DNA of 9,852 nucleotides from Chloroflexota bacterium (GTDB lineage Bacteria > Chloroflexota > Anaerolineae > B4-G1): positions 1-9,852 of the forward strand of contig QMOC01000045.1 in assembly GCA_003648085.1 (NCBI GenBank), read 5' to 3'. The position numbers were made by a program, and so were the translations under genes. Numbering within the stretch: the first letter of the stretch is position 1; every line of letters begins with the position of its first letter. The notes beneath the pieces are model-generated. The model was not told the origin of the DNA, ran no database searches, and saw nothing but the letters and a program-made list of their open reading frames with translations. Positions 1 through 7,961 of this stretch are shown in pieces.

Positions 1-774
1 ATCGGTGGTGACATCCACCTTGTAGTAGGCCGCGCCATCGGCGGCTTGCCATGCCAGAGAGGGTGTGGTGATGGTGATGCCGTCGGCGGGGCTGAGCAAC
101 ACCGGGGCGGGGATGTGCTTGACGAAGTACCGGGATGCGCTGGGGGTTCCCTCGTGCCCGTCGGCGTCCACCCCCAGTACCCGCCAGTACCAGGTACCGT
201 GGGCGATGGTGTCGCTGGGGGTGAGGCTGGTGTTGTAGGTGGTGTAGGTGTGGTCCACAGAGTTAAACGTGGGATCTGTACTCACTTGCACCTTGTAGTA
301 GGCCGCGCCCCGGACGGGATCCCATTTCAAGGCCGGCTCGGACACGGCGACGTGGTTAGGGGGGGAGCGCAGGGGAGGAGCGGGGATGTACTTGGTGAAG
401 TTGATCCTGCTGCTCCAAGGGCCGTAGTTACCGCCGCTGTCGTAGGCGCGCACCCGCCAGTAGAGAGGCTCGTTGGGGAAATCGTGGGCGTCGTTGGGGG
501 TCAGGTTGAGATTGTAGGTGGTGTCGCTCCAGTACTCAAGGTTAGGGTCACTCTGGGGGCCGACCTGAACCTCATAGTACACCGCCCCACTGGAGGCCAG
601 CCAAGAGAAGGTGGGGGTAATGACGGAGTCGCCCTCAGCAGGCGAAATGGGTGTTGGGGCCGGTGGCTGGCCGAAGACCAAAACAGGCCCGATCAGACTC
701 AGGCCAATGCCGGCGATGATGATCGAGGCTAGAACGCTGGACAGAAACTTGGAATGTTTGTGTTGTTCCATCAT
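1..774 (-). CDS. Secreted or anchored protein with fibronectin type III-like repeats, partial (C-terminus beyond window)
   Basis: The frame is open from ATG at 774 to the left edge (258 codons, no stop). Residues 1-36 form a signal peptide or signal anchor: a short basic start (EQHKHSK), then a long hydrophobic stretch (about 10-34) ending near VFGQ. After it come repeats of about 90 residues, at roughly 37-131, 132-222 and 223 onward. Each opens with a P-x-L/I-S/R-P motif, then S/KW or AW, then A-x-YY-x-V-x-V, and closes with YWRV. This is the usual layout of bacterial FN3-like beta-sandwich repeats. Such domains typically sit outside the cell as spacers or in adhesion or glycan-binding proteins; no catalytic domain is visible. 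Start choice: GAGAAGG lies 7 bases upstream, and the ATG overlaps the stop of the preceding gene (ATGA), which suggests translational coupling. A second ATG follows at 771. The identity beyond the FN3-like repeats is unknown. Confidence 0.82.
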   Translation of the reverse strand, partial: MMEQHKHSKFLSSVLASIIIAGIGLSLIGPVLVFGQPPAPTPISPAEGDSVITPTFSWLASSGAVYYEVQVGPQSDPNLEYWSDTTYNLNLTPNDAHDFPNEPLYWRVRAYDSGGNYGPWSSRINFTKYIPAPPLRSPPNHVAVSEPALKWDPVRGAAYYKVQVSTDPTFNSVDHTYTTYNTSLTPSDTIAHGTWYWRVLGVDADGHEGTPSASRYFVKHIPAPVLLSPADGITITTPSLAWQAADGAAYYKVDVTTD

Positions 775-977
775 GGTTTGACCTTCTCACCGTTTGCAGT
801 CTGATGTGGGGTCTCACCGTGGGCACGAGCGTGGACCCTTTCGGCAATCAGCCGTCCCAGGGCCGCCGGGCCTGCGCACTGCCACTCCTCGCCACTCTGC
901 AGGTGCTGCACCTGGAAACGCAACCGTTCCGGGTCGCCGGCCCAGACGCGCACGACGAAGGTGTGGTAATCATTCAT
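771..977 (-). CDS. Small conserved-type hypothetical protein (68 aa), coupled to the FN3-like gene
   Basis: This is a 68-residue soluble protein starting MNDYHTFVVRVW, with a central QVQHLQSGEEW motif and a C-terminal helix (GPAALGRLIAERVHARAH), then a polar tail. I recall short Chloroflexota proteins with the same layout (aromatic-rich strand, R-x-QVxHVQSGE, then a short helix), but no function is known to me. It has no signal peptide or membrane segment. The frame remains open upstream to a TTG at 1025. I prefer ATG at 977 because the upstream residues look unstructured and approach the repeat-rich spacer. No strong ribosome binding site is visible (only AGAGAC about 10 bases upstream), so the start is not certain. 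Its TGA stop overlaps the ATG of the downstream secreted protein by the ATGA arrangement, so the two are probably translated together. The pairing might mean a regulatory or partner role, which is inference. Confidence 0.7.
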   Translation of the reverse strand: MNDYHTFVVRVWAGDPERLRFQVQHLQSGEEWQCAGPAALGRLIAERVHARAHGETPHQTANGEKVKP

Positions 978-1038
978 GTTTGTCTTGTCTCTAGTAGCCC
1001 ACAAAACAAGAGTGGCTTCTGGCAAAAGAGGCTCTCAT

Positions 1039-1183
1039 AGCACGTGCTCGCCCGCCGGAGGCTCCACTACGCTCAAGCCTCCGGTTCAAAAGCGAAGCCC
1101 CTGCGGGGCTGAGATGAGCCCGCAGGGCTTTGCCGGCTGAGCCCGGTGGTTCACCGCCGGCCGGACGTGCGAGAAACCGGCAA
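1039..1183. repeat. Cluster of palindromic repeats in the spacer 978-1250
   Basis: Several inverted repeats are packed in about 145 bp. (1) AGCACGTGCT is a perfect 10-bp palindrome at 1039-1048. (2) CCGGAGGCT (1055-1063) pairs with AGCCTCCGG (1076-1084) across a 12-base loop. (3) AAGCCCCTGCGGGGCT (1095-1110) pairs with AGCCCGCAGGGCTT (1117-1130) across GAGATG, with two single-base bulges, extended by GCG/TGC. (4) CGGTG (1144-1148) pairs with CACCG (1152-1156). (5) TTGCCGG (1130-1136) pairs with CCGGCAA (1177-1183) around the fourth. This resembles a composite REP-like intergenic element. No coding sequence is supported here. The rest of the spacer (978-1038 and 1184-1250) shows nothing clear; it should hold the promoter of the 771-977 gene. 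Confidence 0.6.
1088..1133 (-). terminator. Possible intrinsic terminator after the response regulator
   Basis: Read on the minus strand, the stem AAGCCCTGCGGGCT / AGCCCCGCAGGGGCTT (loop CATCTC, two bulges) is followed by CGCTTTTG. The stem is strong, but the T-tract is only four bases and is interrupted from the stem by CGC. The hairpin lies about 120 bp past the stop of the response regulator, inside the palindrome cluster. It could end that operon, or it may be only part of the repeat element. Confidence 0.3.
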
Positions 1184-1250
1184 TGACTTTTTGGAGATGA
1201 CCAGTGCCCAGACGACGCTCTAAACATTCCCTGAATTTGTTAGATTCCTG

Positions 1251-1907
1251 CTACAACAACCCCAATTCCTGCGCCCGCAGTATCGCCTGGGTACGGTCGC
1301 GCACCCCCAGTTTGGCCAGGACGTTGCTGACGTGGTTCTTCACCGTCCCTGGGGTGATGAAAAGCCGCTCGCCGATCTCGCGGTTGGAGAGCCCTTCGGC
1401 CACCAGAGCCAGCACCTCCAACTCCCGCGCGCTCAGCGGCTCAACCAGCGGCTGCTCGCGCCGGCGGTGCTCCCGTTCAGTCAGGCGGGCGAACTCGGCC
1501 ACCACTTTGCGGGCCACGGAGGGCTGGATGAAGGCCTCGCCACGGGCGGCGGCGCGAATCGCCTCGGCCAGTTGCTCCGAGGGCACGTCCTTGAGCAGGT
1601 AGCCGACCGCCCCGGCCCGCAGCCCCTCGAAGACGTACTCATCGTCATCGAAGGTGGTGAGGATGATGACCTTGACGTCGGGGCAGGCTTTGTGGAGGCG
1701 GCGCGTCGCGGCCACGCCGTCGAGCCCCGGCATGCGCACGTCCATCAGCACCACGTCGGGCTGCAAAGCCTGCACCCGCTCCACCGCCTCGGCCCCGTTG
1801 CCGGCCTCGCCCACCACGCGGATGTCGGGGGTCAGGTCGAGCAGCACACGCAGCCCTTCGCGCATCAGTTGTTGGTCGTCGGCCAGGAGGACGCGAATCT
1901 CAGCCAC
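1251..1907 (-). CDS. NarL/FixJ-family response regulator (LuxR-type DNA-binding)
   Basis: This 218-residue two-component transcription factor has the usual length for the family. Residues 3-120 are a receiver domain with the acidic pair D10/D11, phospho-acceptor D56 in MDVRMPG, switch threonine T84 and invariant K106 in LLKD. Residues about 156-218 are a LuxR-type helix-turn-helix (LSARELEVLALVAEGLSNREI, then TVKNHVSNVLAKLGV). Residues 121-155 form a charged linker. I chose GTG at 1907 rather than the open frame up to 1967 because the receiver fold begins directly there (AEIRVLLADD). GAGGAC sits just upstream, and the start overlaps the last 8 bases of the kinase gene, a common coupled arrangement. 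Phosphorylation by the adjacent kinase (1900-3114) would promote dimer formation and DNA binding. Target genes are not evident from the window; the neighbouring glycogen and FN3-like genes are possible but unproven targets. Confidence 0.93.
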   Translation of the reverse strand: MAEIRVLLADDQQLMREGLRVLLDLTPDIRVVGEAGNGAEAVERVQALQPDVVLMDVRMPGLDGVAATRRLHKACPDVKVIILTTFDDDEYVFEGLRAGAVGYLLKDVPSEQLAEAIRAAARGEAFIQPSVARKVVAEFARLTEREHRRREQPLVEPLSARELEVLALVAEGLSNREIGERLFITPGTVKNHVSNVLAKLGVRDRTQAILRAQELGLL

Positions 1908-3114
1908 TGTCCCGGTCCTCCATCGGCACCTCCACCCGCAGCCGGAAGCCGCCCTCAGGACGGTCACCGGCCTCCAGCGAGCCCCCCAGCAGCGCCACCC
2001 GTTCCCGCAGGCCCAGCAGCCCGAAGCCCTCCATCTTTCCCCTACGGCGGCCCGTGCCGTTATCGCTGATGGTCAGCGTCACCCGCTCCGGCTCGTAGGC
2101 AAGCACCACCTGGGCGGCGCTGGCGTTAGCATGCTTGCGCACGTTGGTCAGCCCCTCCTGGGCGACACGGTAGAGAGCCGTCTTGGTCTGAATCGGCAGC
2201 GGGCGGGCCTCTCCCTCAACCGTGAAAGTCGCCGCGATCCCACTGGCGCGGATGTCCTCCACCACCTCGCCGATGGCCTCGCTCAGCGACTCCGTATCCA
2301 GCGGCGAGGCCCGCAACGCCGCCACCGAGCGCCGTACCTCGGCCAGGCCCTCGCGGGCCAGCCCCTGCGCCCTGGCGACGGCTTCGGCGGCCTGCCCAGG
2401 TTGCGTGGCAATGAGTTTCCCCGCCGCCTCCAGCAGGACGGTGATGGTGGTCAGGTAATGGCCCAGACTGTCGTGGATCTCGCGGGCCAGCCGGTTGCGC
2501 TCCTCGGCCACGGCCAGCGCTTCGACCTGGACGGCGTAAGCCTGAAGTTGACGGTGGGCCGCTTCCAGTTCGGCCAGCAACCGCTCGGCTCGTTGCCGTT
2601 CTCGCTGTTGCTGGATAAGAGAGACGCTGACGGCGATGAAGAAGACGAAGCCACCGCCGTAGGGCAGCAGCATGGTCAGCGCCGTCTCCACGTCACTCAA
2701 CAGCAAGTAGTTCAGGAAGAGCGCACCGGCGCAGAGCAATGCGAGGACGCTTGCCTGGCGAAAGGTGAGCGAGAGGTAGGCTGCGGGGACGACGATGAAG
2801 TAGAGGATGGGCAGGAAGGAGGCCCCTCGGCCGACAAGCACGATGGCGAAGACCAGAGCGGCCTGGAGCACCAGGAGCCCGCCGCGTCGCCAGAGCGGGG
2901 CATCAGTGCGGGGCAGGAAGGGAATGGTGAGAACGAAGGCAACGAAGAGGGCGGTGAGAGCGGGCCAGATGGCGGGCTGGCGCAGTTCAGGTGTGGTCAA
3001 TAGAGCGACGGCGTAGATGGACGCCGTGGTGGCATAAGCGGCGATGAGCAGGAAACGCTCGCTGGTTGGCGGATGAGAGGCGGGGGTAGCATCGTCCACG
3101 ATCGGTATGCGCAT
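1900..3114 (-). CDS. Membrane-anchored sensor histidine kinase, NarL-system type (HisKA_3/HATPase_c)
   Basis: This 404-residue kinase pairs with the overlapping response regulator. Residues about 20-168 are hydrophobic with roughly five or six membrane helices (about 21-40, 47-67, 79-94, 99-117, 120-138, 148-167) and little extracytoplasmic sequence, so the sensor is intramembrane rather than a periplasmic domain. A coiled-coil-like charged helix (170-205) leads into the HisKA_3 dimerisation region, with phospho-acceptor H214 in REIHDSLGHYL. The ATP-binding domain shows the N box (QEGLTNVRKHANA, N324), G1 (DNGTG, 351-355) and G2 (GFGLLGLRER, 363-372). This layout is that of LiaS/DesK-type kinases; the signal cannot be told. 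Start: ATG at 3114 has no good Shine-Dalgarno (AGGA is 13 bases away), and the first 20 residues look unconserved. A GATAAT box only 9 bases upstream hints at a nearly leaderless transcript. Confidence 0.93.
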   Translation of the reverse strand: MRIPIVDDATPASHPPTSERFLLIAAYATTASIYAVALLTTPELRQPAIWPALTALFVAFVLTIPFLPRTDAPLWRRGGLLVLQAALVFAIVLVGRGASFLPILYFIVVPAAYLSLTFRQASVLALLCAGALFLNYLLLSDVETALTMLLPYGGGFVFFIAVSVSLIQQQRERQRAERLLAELEAAHRQLQAYAVQVEALAVAEERNRLAREIHDSLGHYLTTITVLLEAAGKLIATQPGQAAEAVARAQGLAREGLAEVRRSVAALRASPLDTESLSEAIGEVVEDIRASGIAATFTVEGEARPLPIQTKTALYRVAQEGLTNVRKHANASAAQVVLAYEPERVTLTISDNGTGRRRGKMEGFGLLGLRERVALLGGSLEAGDRPEGGFRLRVEVPMEDRDSG

Positions 3115-3123
3115 TGGTACAGA

Positions 3124-3129
3124 ATTATC
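3124..3129 (-). promoter_or_regulatory. Possible -10 box of the kinase-regulator operon
   Basis: GATAAT on the minus strand matches TATAAT at five of six positions. It ends 9 bases before the kinase ATG, so transcription would begin at or a few bases before the start codon. This would fit the absence of a ribosome binding site. No convincing -35 box is seen 16-18 bases upstream, so the call is weak. Confidence 0.3.
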
Positions 3130-3160
3130 CTACAAGATTTGTGCTGTTTGCGAGAATTTT

Positions 3161-3187
3161 GTGGGACAAGATGGCATCTTGTCCTAC
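3161..3187. repeat. 27-bp near-perfect palindrome between the glgC fusion and the kinase gene
   Basis: GTGGGACAAGATG (3161-3173) and CATCTTGTCCTAC (3175-3187) are inverted around a single G at 3174. Twelve of 13 positions pair, and the exception is a G/T (3163/3185). A degenerate third copy (CCTACAAGAT) starts at 3129 on the plus strand. It is not followed by a T-run on either strand, so it is a poor intrinsic terminator. It may be a protein-binding site upstream of the kinase operon or a dispersed palindromic repeat. The rest of the 3115-3237 spacer shows no gene. Confidence 0.6.
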
Positions 3188-3237
3188 GTTAAAGTATGGG
3201 AGAAGGTCAACGCGGCGCAGCCGGAGCGATACAGGAG

Positions 3238-6200
3238 CTACACCTTCACGACTTCCAACAGTGTTTCAACCTGATACCCGGATTCCTCTTCAGCCCGCCG
3301 CAACTTCCTCACGACGTCGTAGGCCGCAACGATCTCCCGGGCCACCTCGGCTGCCGGACGAAGGGGATTGGCGCTGATCGCGACCACTGCCACCAGCAGC
3401 ATCCACCATAGCAGTTGTTCAAACGCTTCCTTGTTGAACCACAGGATACCCCGGTAGCGATTCACCCGTAAGAACTGCTGCACTTCGTCGTCTCTCATCC
3501 AGGACTCCAACACTTGATAGGCTCGCTTCTTCTTCGAAGCCTGCGTCTCGAACCAGCGCTGGTGACTGGTGAGAATCTTGATGGTCGTGACCGCCCGCCA
3601 GGCCGCGTCCTCGTCCAGTCCCAGGTCTCGTAGCGCAGCGGCGATGATTTTGCCCAGCAGCCACTCGTCAATCCAACTGCGGCTCACCTGCTCGAAAGCG
3701 GCCTTGTCCACCATCTTCCCCAGGACGTGCGTGAAGAGCCACCCCAGGAGCGTGCCCCACGTTGCCACGTCATCGCCCAGACCCGCTTTCAGGTACTCTA
3801 CGGCCCACCTGTACTTCCGGGATCGAGGCAGATGGAAGCGACTTTCCAGAACGGGCAGTTGCAATATGGCCTCCAACTTCCGCCGCATCTCCTGAGCAGT
3901 GGCCATCTCATCGCCATTCCCTGCAGTAAGGCGCTTGACCTCGCCGAGCAGGTGAGCCATCTCCTGCTCCACCTCACGCAAGAGTGCCGCATCGGGTTGC
4001 CCGTCCGGTTGGGTCACACGGGCATCCATCAAGCGGCGGAGCATAGAGGCATTGACCAGTTCCCGGAAGGGGTAATGCACCGGCTGCAGGAGCACCTCCC
4101 GCAACGCCTCCTCGATACTCGGCACCCCGCGCCCGTTCAGATAGGCCGTCAGTTGCGCGTACTGGTGCCATTCGTTGTCCTGCACTTCGCGGAAGTCGAG
4201 GAAGACGTGGTACTTGTACGCGCCCAGTTCCACGTACAGTCCTTTTTCCCACAACTCTCTGTTGTTCCGAATGTACTCCAGACCGGTGACGTGGTCGCGG
4301 AAGATGGTGAAGGCGTCTTCGTCATTGCGCAATCCCAGACCTTCGCCGAGCGTCTTCTGCACCAGTCTTTTCTCGCCGTCCTCAGTTTTCACCGCATAGG
4401 CGACGGAGGTGCGGATCCATCCCCGGGTTTCAGCGTATTTGTTGTGATAGATCACCAGCGCCCGTTCGTCGCCGACGCGGTTGGAGTAGGCGAAGACGTC
4501 CTCGTTGACGTAGCCTTCGGGGGTGAAAAGGTCGTACAGCAGGAAGTTCTCCACCTCGGCGAACAGATACCGTCGGCGGAGAAGGGGGAAGATCTCCCGC
4601 TCGTGCCGCTCGATCAGCGTGCCGTCCGGTTGCTCGTCCCAATAGGCCCGGCGGTACTCCATCCCGTACTTCTCGGCAAAACCCTCGATCTGGCCGTGCC
4701 CGAACATGGGCAGGCCCGGCATCGTCGCCATCATCGTGCAGATGCCGAAGTATTTATCGCCTTTGCCGAACTGGTCCACCGCCGTGCGCTCGTCGGGGTT
4801 GTTCATAAAATTCACGTACCGCTTGAGTATCCGGGGGTCGAACTCGAGCGTATTTTTGATCACACTGCGGTACTTGGCGTTGTCCTCATCCCGGAGCATG
4901 TTCATAAACGCGCTGTTGTAGACGCGGTGCATGCCGAGTGTGCGCACGAAGTACCCTTCCATCAGCCAAAAAGCCTCGGCCAGCAACAAAGTGTCCGGCA
5001 CCTCCTGCGCCACGCGGTCCACCACCTCCCGCCAGAACTCGTTGGGCATGGCCGCATCGAATTGTGCTCTCGTCAGGCCGAATTCCGCCCGCGAGGGGAT
5101 AGCCCCGCCGGTACCGGGCTCCGGGAACCACAGCCGCTGATAGTGTTTCTTGGTCAGCGTCATCGCGGCGTCGAAACGGATGATGGGAAATTGGCGGGCG
5201 ACGTGCAGAATCGTCTGGATCACCGCCTCCCGCACTTCGGGGTTGAGGAAGTCCAACTGGGCGGTGTCGTTCCAGGGCATACTCGTGCCATCATTGCCGT
5301 GGTAGATGTACTTCTCGCTGCCGGTCCAGCGGTCCACCCGTTTAAAGACGACGGCGGCGTCAGTGCGGCTGTAGTAGTGATCCTCCAGATAGATGCCCAC
5401 GCGCTCGTCCCAGGAGAGGTCAGGGCCGTTGAAGGTGTAGGAGGGGAAGGGGCTGTAGTCCAGCGAGATGAACCAGTCGGGGTGCTCGATAACCCATTTG
5501 GAGTCAATACCCATGTGGTTGGGCACCATATCGCTGGCCAGGCGGATGCCCCGTCGCCAGGCCCGCTCGCGCAGATTCCGGTACGCCTCATCGCCCCCCA
5601 GGTCGGCCGCGATCTGATAGTCGAACAGCGAGTAGGCCGACGCGACTGCCTCGGGGTTGCCGCACAATTGCTTGATCCTCTGCGAAGCCCGACTGCGCTC
5701 CCAGAGGCCGATCAGCCACAGGCCGGTGAAGCCCCGGCGGGCCAGCGTGTCCAGTTCCTCGTCGGGGATGTGATCCAGCCGCGTCATGGGGCGACCGTAC
5801 TGCCGGGAGAGTTGGTCCAGCCAGACGTAGACGTTCTTGGCGATGAGCACCAGGCAGGGCATCCACTCCCGGTCGGGGCTGAAGCGCTCATACTCCAACT
5901 CCAATCCTGTGAAATCGTACACCCGGCTGGGGCCCGGCCCCAGGAAGACCGCCTTCTCCTCCTCCGCGATCAGGTCCAAACTGCCGAGCAGGCGATACAG
6001 ATATTGGCCCAGCAGATAGCCCCATCGCTCCCGGATGTACTCCAGTTGTCCGGTGAGCGAGTGGGGCGCGGCCAGGGCCGGTTGGCGGAGCATATCCACC
6101 AGGTTTTGGTTTTCAGGGCCGAAGTATGGCTGTGTCTCGAAAAACTCGTGCAGGCCGGATACAATCTGCGGATAGACCGTCTCTTTATCCAGTGCGGTGT

Positions 6201-7953
6201 CGTCAAACAGTTCCAGAAACGACGAGAAGGCCGGGTTTGTGTTCGCCAGGTGGAGCATCAGCATCTCTTCGAGCACGATCTGACGGTGGGGGACGCCAGC
6301 GGTCTCCCCTTCCAGATAGTCGTCCAGGGAGACCTCCCGCCGATAGACGGCGAGCGGAGGAAATTCGTCCGCGAATCGGCGCAGGGCGGCGTCAACTGCC
6401 TCCTTGCCCAGCCTTTCGTCCAGCCAATCCAGCGCCTGCCGCATGACCTGGGGGTTCTTCTGCTCCCGGTACAGGCCGACCACGTAGTGCAGGATTTCGT
6501 CTATCAGCCCCATGGCGTTGATCTGGCCCGCTTTCACGGCCTGTTCTGGAAAACGGACCAGATCGCGCCTTGCGTTCATCCTCTGCGCGAACACCCGCGC
6601 AGCGTGAAAGTTGGCGAAGATGACGTTTCCACTCAGGGAAAACAGGGACTGATCAAACTGGTACAGGTCGCGCGCTTTGCGGGAGACGTGGAATTCCATC
6701 TCCACAGATCCGACGGTCGTGCCGCTGGGGATCAGATCTTTCACAAAGGCGTCCTCGCCAAGATCGGCGGCGATGGCACAGTTGCGGCCGATGCGCGTGT
6801 GGGCCGGGATCGGCGTGTTCTTGCCGACGACGGTGAGGCCACTGTACAGGTTGGCCGGGATGTTGGGCCTCCGGTCGTCCCCCCAACCGACCCGTGCCCC
6901 TGCCCCCACCCGGACGCGCTTGTCCAGGATGGCGTGGTCCACCACCCCGTTCTCCTCGATCACCGCGTCGGTCATCACGATGGAGTGGCTCACGAGAGCC
7001 CCTTGCCGCACCACCACACCGGGTGAGAGCACCGAGTGCTCAACGGTACCCTCGATGACGCAGCCATCGGTGATGAGGGAGCGAGCGACTGTCGCTTTGG
7101 TGCGGATGTTGACCGGGGGGCGTTCCTCACTGCGGGTGTGGATGATCCACCCTCGATCGAGCAGGTCCAGCGGGGGCTCATCCGCAAGCAAGTCCATATG
7201 GGCCTGCCAGTACGCCTGGATGGTGCCCACGTCTACCCAGTAACCACGGTACGGGAAGGCGTAAACGCGGTGGCTCTCCACCATCTGTGGGATGATGTCG
7301 CCGCCAAAGTCATGCCGCGATCCGGCGCGGGCGTGGTCGGCTGTCAGGACGTCGTGGAGCACGTCGGTGTTGAAAGCGTAGATGCCCATCGAGGCCTGAT
7401 TGCCTCTGGGCCGTGAGGGTTTCTCCTCAAAACTGAGAACTTCGTATTCCTCGCTCGTCTCCAGGATGCCGAAGCGGGAGGCTTCCTCCGGCGCGACGCG
7501 CACCGTGGCGACGGTCAGGTCTGCGCCGTGGTCCAGGTGGAAAGTGACCAACACGTCGTAGTCCATCTTGTAGACGTGGTCGCCGGCGAGGATCAGGACG
7601 ACGTCTGGACGGTAGTGATGGATGAAGTCCAGGTTCTGGTAGATGGCGTCGGCGGTGCCCTGGTACCAGTTGGAATCGCGGGGGCCCACATAGGGCTGAA
7701 GCAGGGTGACGCCGCCGGTTGCACGATCCAGGTCCCAGGGTTGGCCTGTGCGGATGTGGTCGTTGAGCGAACGGGGTCGGTATTGAGTGCAGACGCCAAC
7801 GGTGAAGATGCCCGAGTTGACGCAGTTGGAGAGTGTGAAGTCAATGATGCGGTATTTGCCGGCGAACGGCACGGCGGGCTTGGTCCGCTTTTGCGTGAGT
7901 ACGCTGAGACGGCTGCCTGCACCGCCCGCCAGGATCATCGCCAGAATGCGCAT
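3238..7953 (-). CDS. glgC: Fusion of glucose-1-phosphate adenylyltransferase (GlgC) with a GH13 alpha-amylase-family enzyme
   Basis: A 1571-residue cytosolic protein in one uninterrupted frame. Residues 1-415 are a full-length GlgC, which makes ADP-glucose from ATP and glucose-1-phosphate: GGAGSRL (10-16), [18 protein letters not shown] (22-39), QGTADAI (98-104), catalytic D125 in LAGDHVY, FEEKP (175-179), YWVDVGT (238-244), then a left-handed beta-helix part (about 285-400). Residues 430-690 are a helical region I cannot name. Residues about 725-1160 carry GH13 motifs: region I DMVPNH (808-813), region II IIRFDAA with nucleophile D928, region III LAEAF with acid E993, region IV FMNNPDE with D1054. 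The usual NHD histidine is proline. Residues 1160-1571 are mostly helical and unassigned, with a hydrophobic stretch at 1513-1528. The GH13 reaction (hydrolase or transferase) cannot be told. ATG 7953 follows GlgA's stop by 8 bases, with AGGGGACAGG as ribosome binding site. Confidence 0.9.
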   Translation of the reverse strand: MRILAMILAGGAGSRLSVLTQKRTKPAVPFAGKYRIIDFTLSNCVNSGIFTVGVCTQYRPRSLNDHIRTGQPWDLDRATGGVTLLQPYVGPRDSNWYQGTADAIYQNLDFIHHYRPDVVLILAGDHVYKMDYDVLVTFHLDHGADLTVATVRVAPEEASRFGILETSEEYEVLSFEEKPSRPRGNQASMGIYAFNTDVLHDVLTADHARAGSRHDFGGDIIPQMVESHRVYAFPYRGYWVDVGTIQAYWQAHMDLLADEPPLDLLDRGWIIHTRSEERPPVNIRTKATVARSLITDGCVIEGTVEHSVLSPGVVVRQGALVSHSIVMTDAVIEENGVVDHAILDKRVRVGAGARVGWGDDRRPNIPANLYSGLTVVGKNTPIPAHTRIGRNCAIAADLGEDAFVKDLIPSGTTVGSVEMEFHVSRKARDLYQFDQSLFSLSGNVIFANFHAARVFAQRMNARRDLVRFPEQAVKAGQINAMGLIDEILHYVVGLYREQKNPQVMRQALDWLDERLGKEAVDAALRRFADEFPPLAVYRREVSLDDYLEGETAGVPHRQIVLEEMLMLHLANTNPAFSSFLELFDDTALDKETVYPQIVSGLHEFFETQPYFGPENQNLVDMLRQPALAAPHSLTGQLEYIRERWGYLLGQYLYRLLGSLDLIAEEEKAVFLGPGPSRVYDFTGLELEYERFSPDREWMPCLVLIAKNVYVWLDQLSRQYGRPMTRLDHIPDEELDTLARRGFTGLWLIGLWERSRASQRIKQLCGNPEAVASAYSLFDYQIAADLGGDEAYRNLRERAWRRGIRLASDMVPNHMGIDSKWVIEHPDWFISLDYSPFPSYTFNGPDLSWDERVGIYLEDHYYSRTDAAVVFKRVDRWTGSEKYIYHGNDGTSMPWNDTAQLDFLNPEVREAVIQTILHVARQFPIIRFDAAMTLTKKHYQRLWFPEPGTGGAIPSRAEFGLTRAQFDAAMPNEFWREVVDRVAQEVPDTLLLAEAFWLMEGYFVRTLGMHRVYNSAFMNMLRDEDNAKYRSVIKNTLEFDPRILKRYVNFMNNPDERTAVDQFGKGDKYFGICTMMATMPGLPMFGHGQIEGFAEKYGMEYRRAYWDEQPDGTLIERHEREIFPLLRRRYLFAEVENFLLYDLFTPEGYVNEDVFAYSNRVGDERALVIYHNKYAETRGWIRTSVAYAVKTEDGEKRLVQKTLGEGLGLRNDEDAFTIFRDHVTGLEYIRNNRELWEKGLYVELGAYKYHVFLDFREVQDNEWHQYAQLTAYLNGRGVPSIEEALREVLLQPVHYPFRELVNASMLRRLMDARVTQPDGQPDAALLREVEQEMAHLLGEVKRLTAGNGDEMATAQEMRRKLEAILQLPVLESRFHLPRSRKYRWAVEYLKAGLGDDVATWGTLLGWLFTHVLGKMVDKAAFEQVSRSWIDEWLLGKIIAAALRDLGLDEDAAWRAVTTIKILTSHQRWFETQASKKKRAYQVLESWMRDDEVQQFLRVNRYRGILWFNKEAFEQLLWWMLLVAVVAISANPLRPAAEVAREIVAAYDVVRKLRRAEEESGYQVETLLEVVKV

Positions 7954-7961
7954 CCTGTCCC

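Noticed and set aside
46..732. Open frame of 228 codons on the plus strand
   Set aside because: It is antisense to the FN3-like gene. The Gly/Val-rich translation has no domain features, whereas the minus frame gives signal peptide and repeats.
991..1227. Open frame of 78 codons on the minus strand in the spacer
   Set aside because: It is built from the palindromic repeats, has no ribosome binding site and a low-complexity Arg/Ser/Ala product.
1908..1967. Longer N-terminus for the response regulator
   Set aside because: The extra 20 residues are Arg/Trp/Cys-rich, lie antiparallel to nothing conserved and precede the receiver fold; GTG at 1907 has a ribosome binding site and the usual overlap.
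1654..3003. Open frame of 449 codons on the plus strand
   Set aside because: It is antisense to the kinase and regulator genes, both of which have complete family motifs; its composition is typical of a shadow frame.
3161..3187. Intrinsic terminator for the glycogen operon
   Set aside because: The stem is followed by AAAATTC on the minus strand and GTTAAAG on the plus strand, with no T-run, and the one-base centre forces stem opening. Kept as a palindrome only.
3727..7026. Open frame of 1099 codons on the plus strand
   Set aside because: It lies antiparallel to the GlgC-GH13 fusion, in a GC-rich region where few stops occur on the other strand. Its product has no recognisable motif and is His/Val/Gln-rich in the way of antisense translation, while the minus frame has full catalytic motifs.
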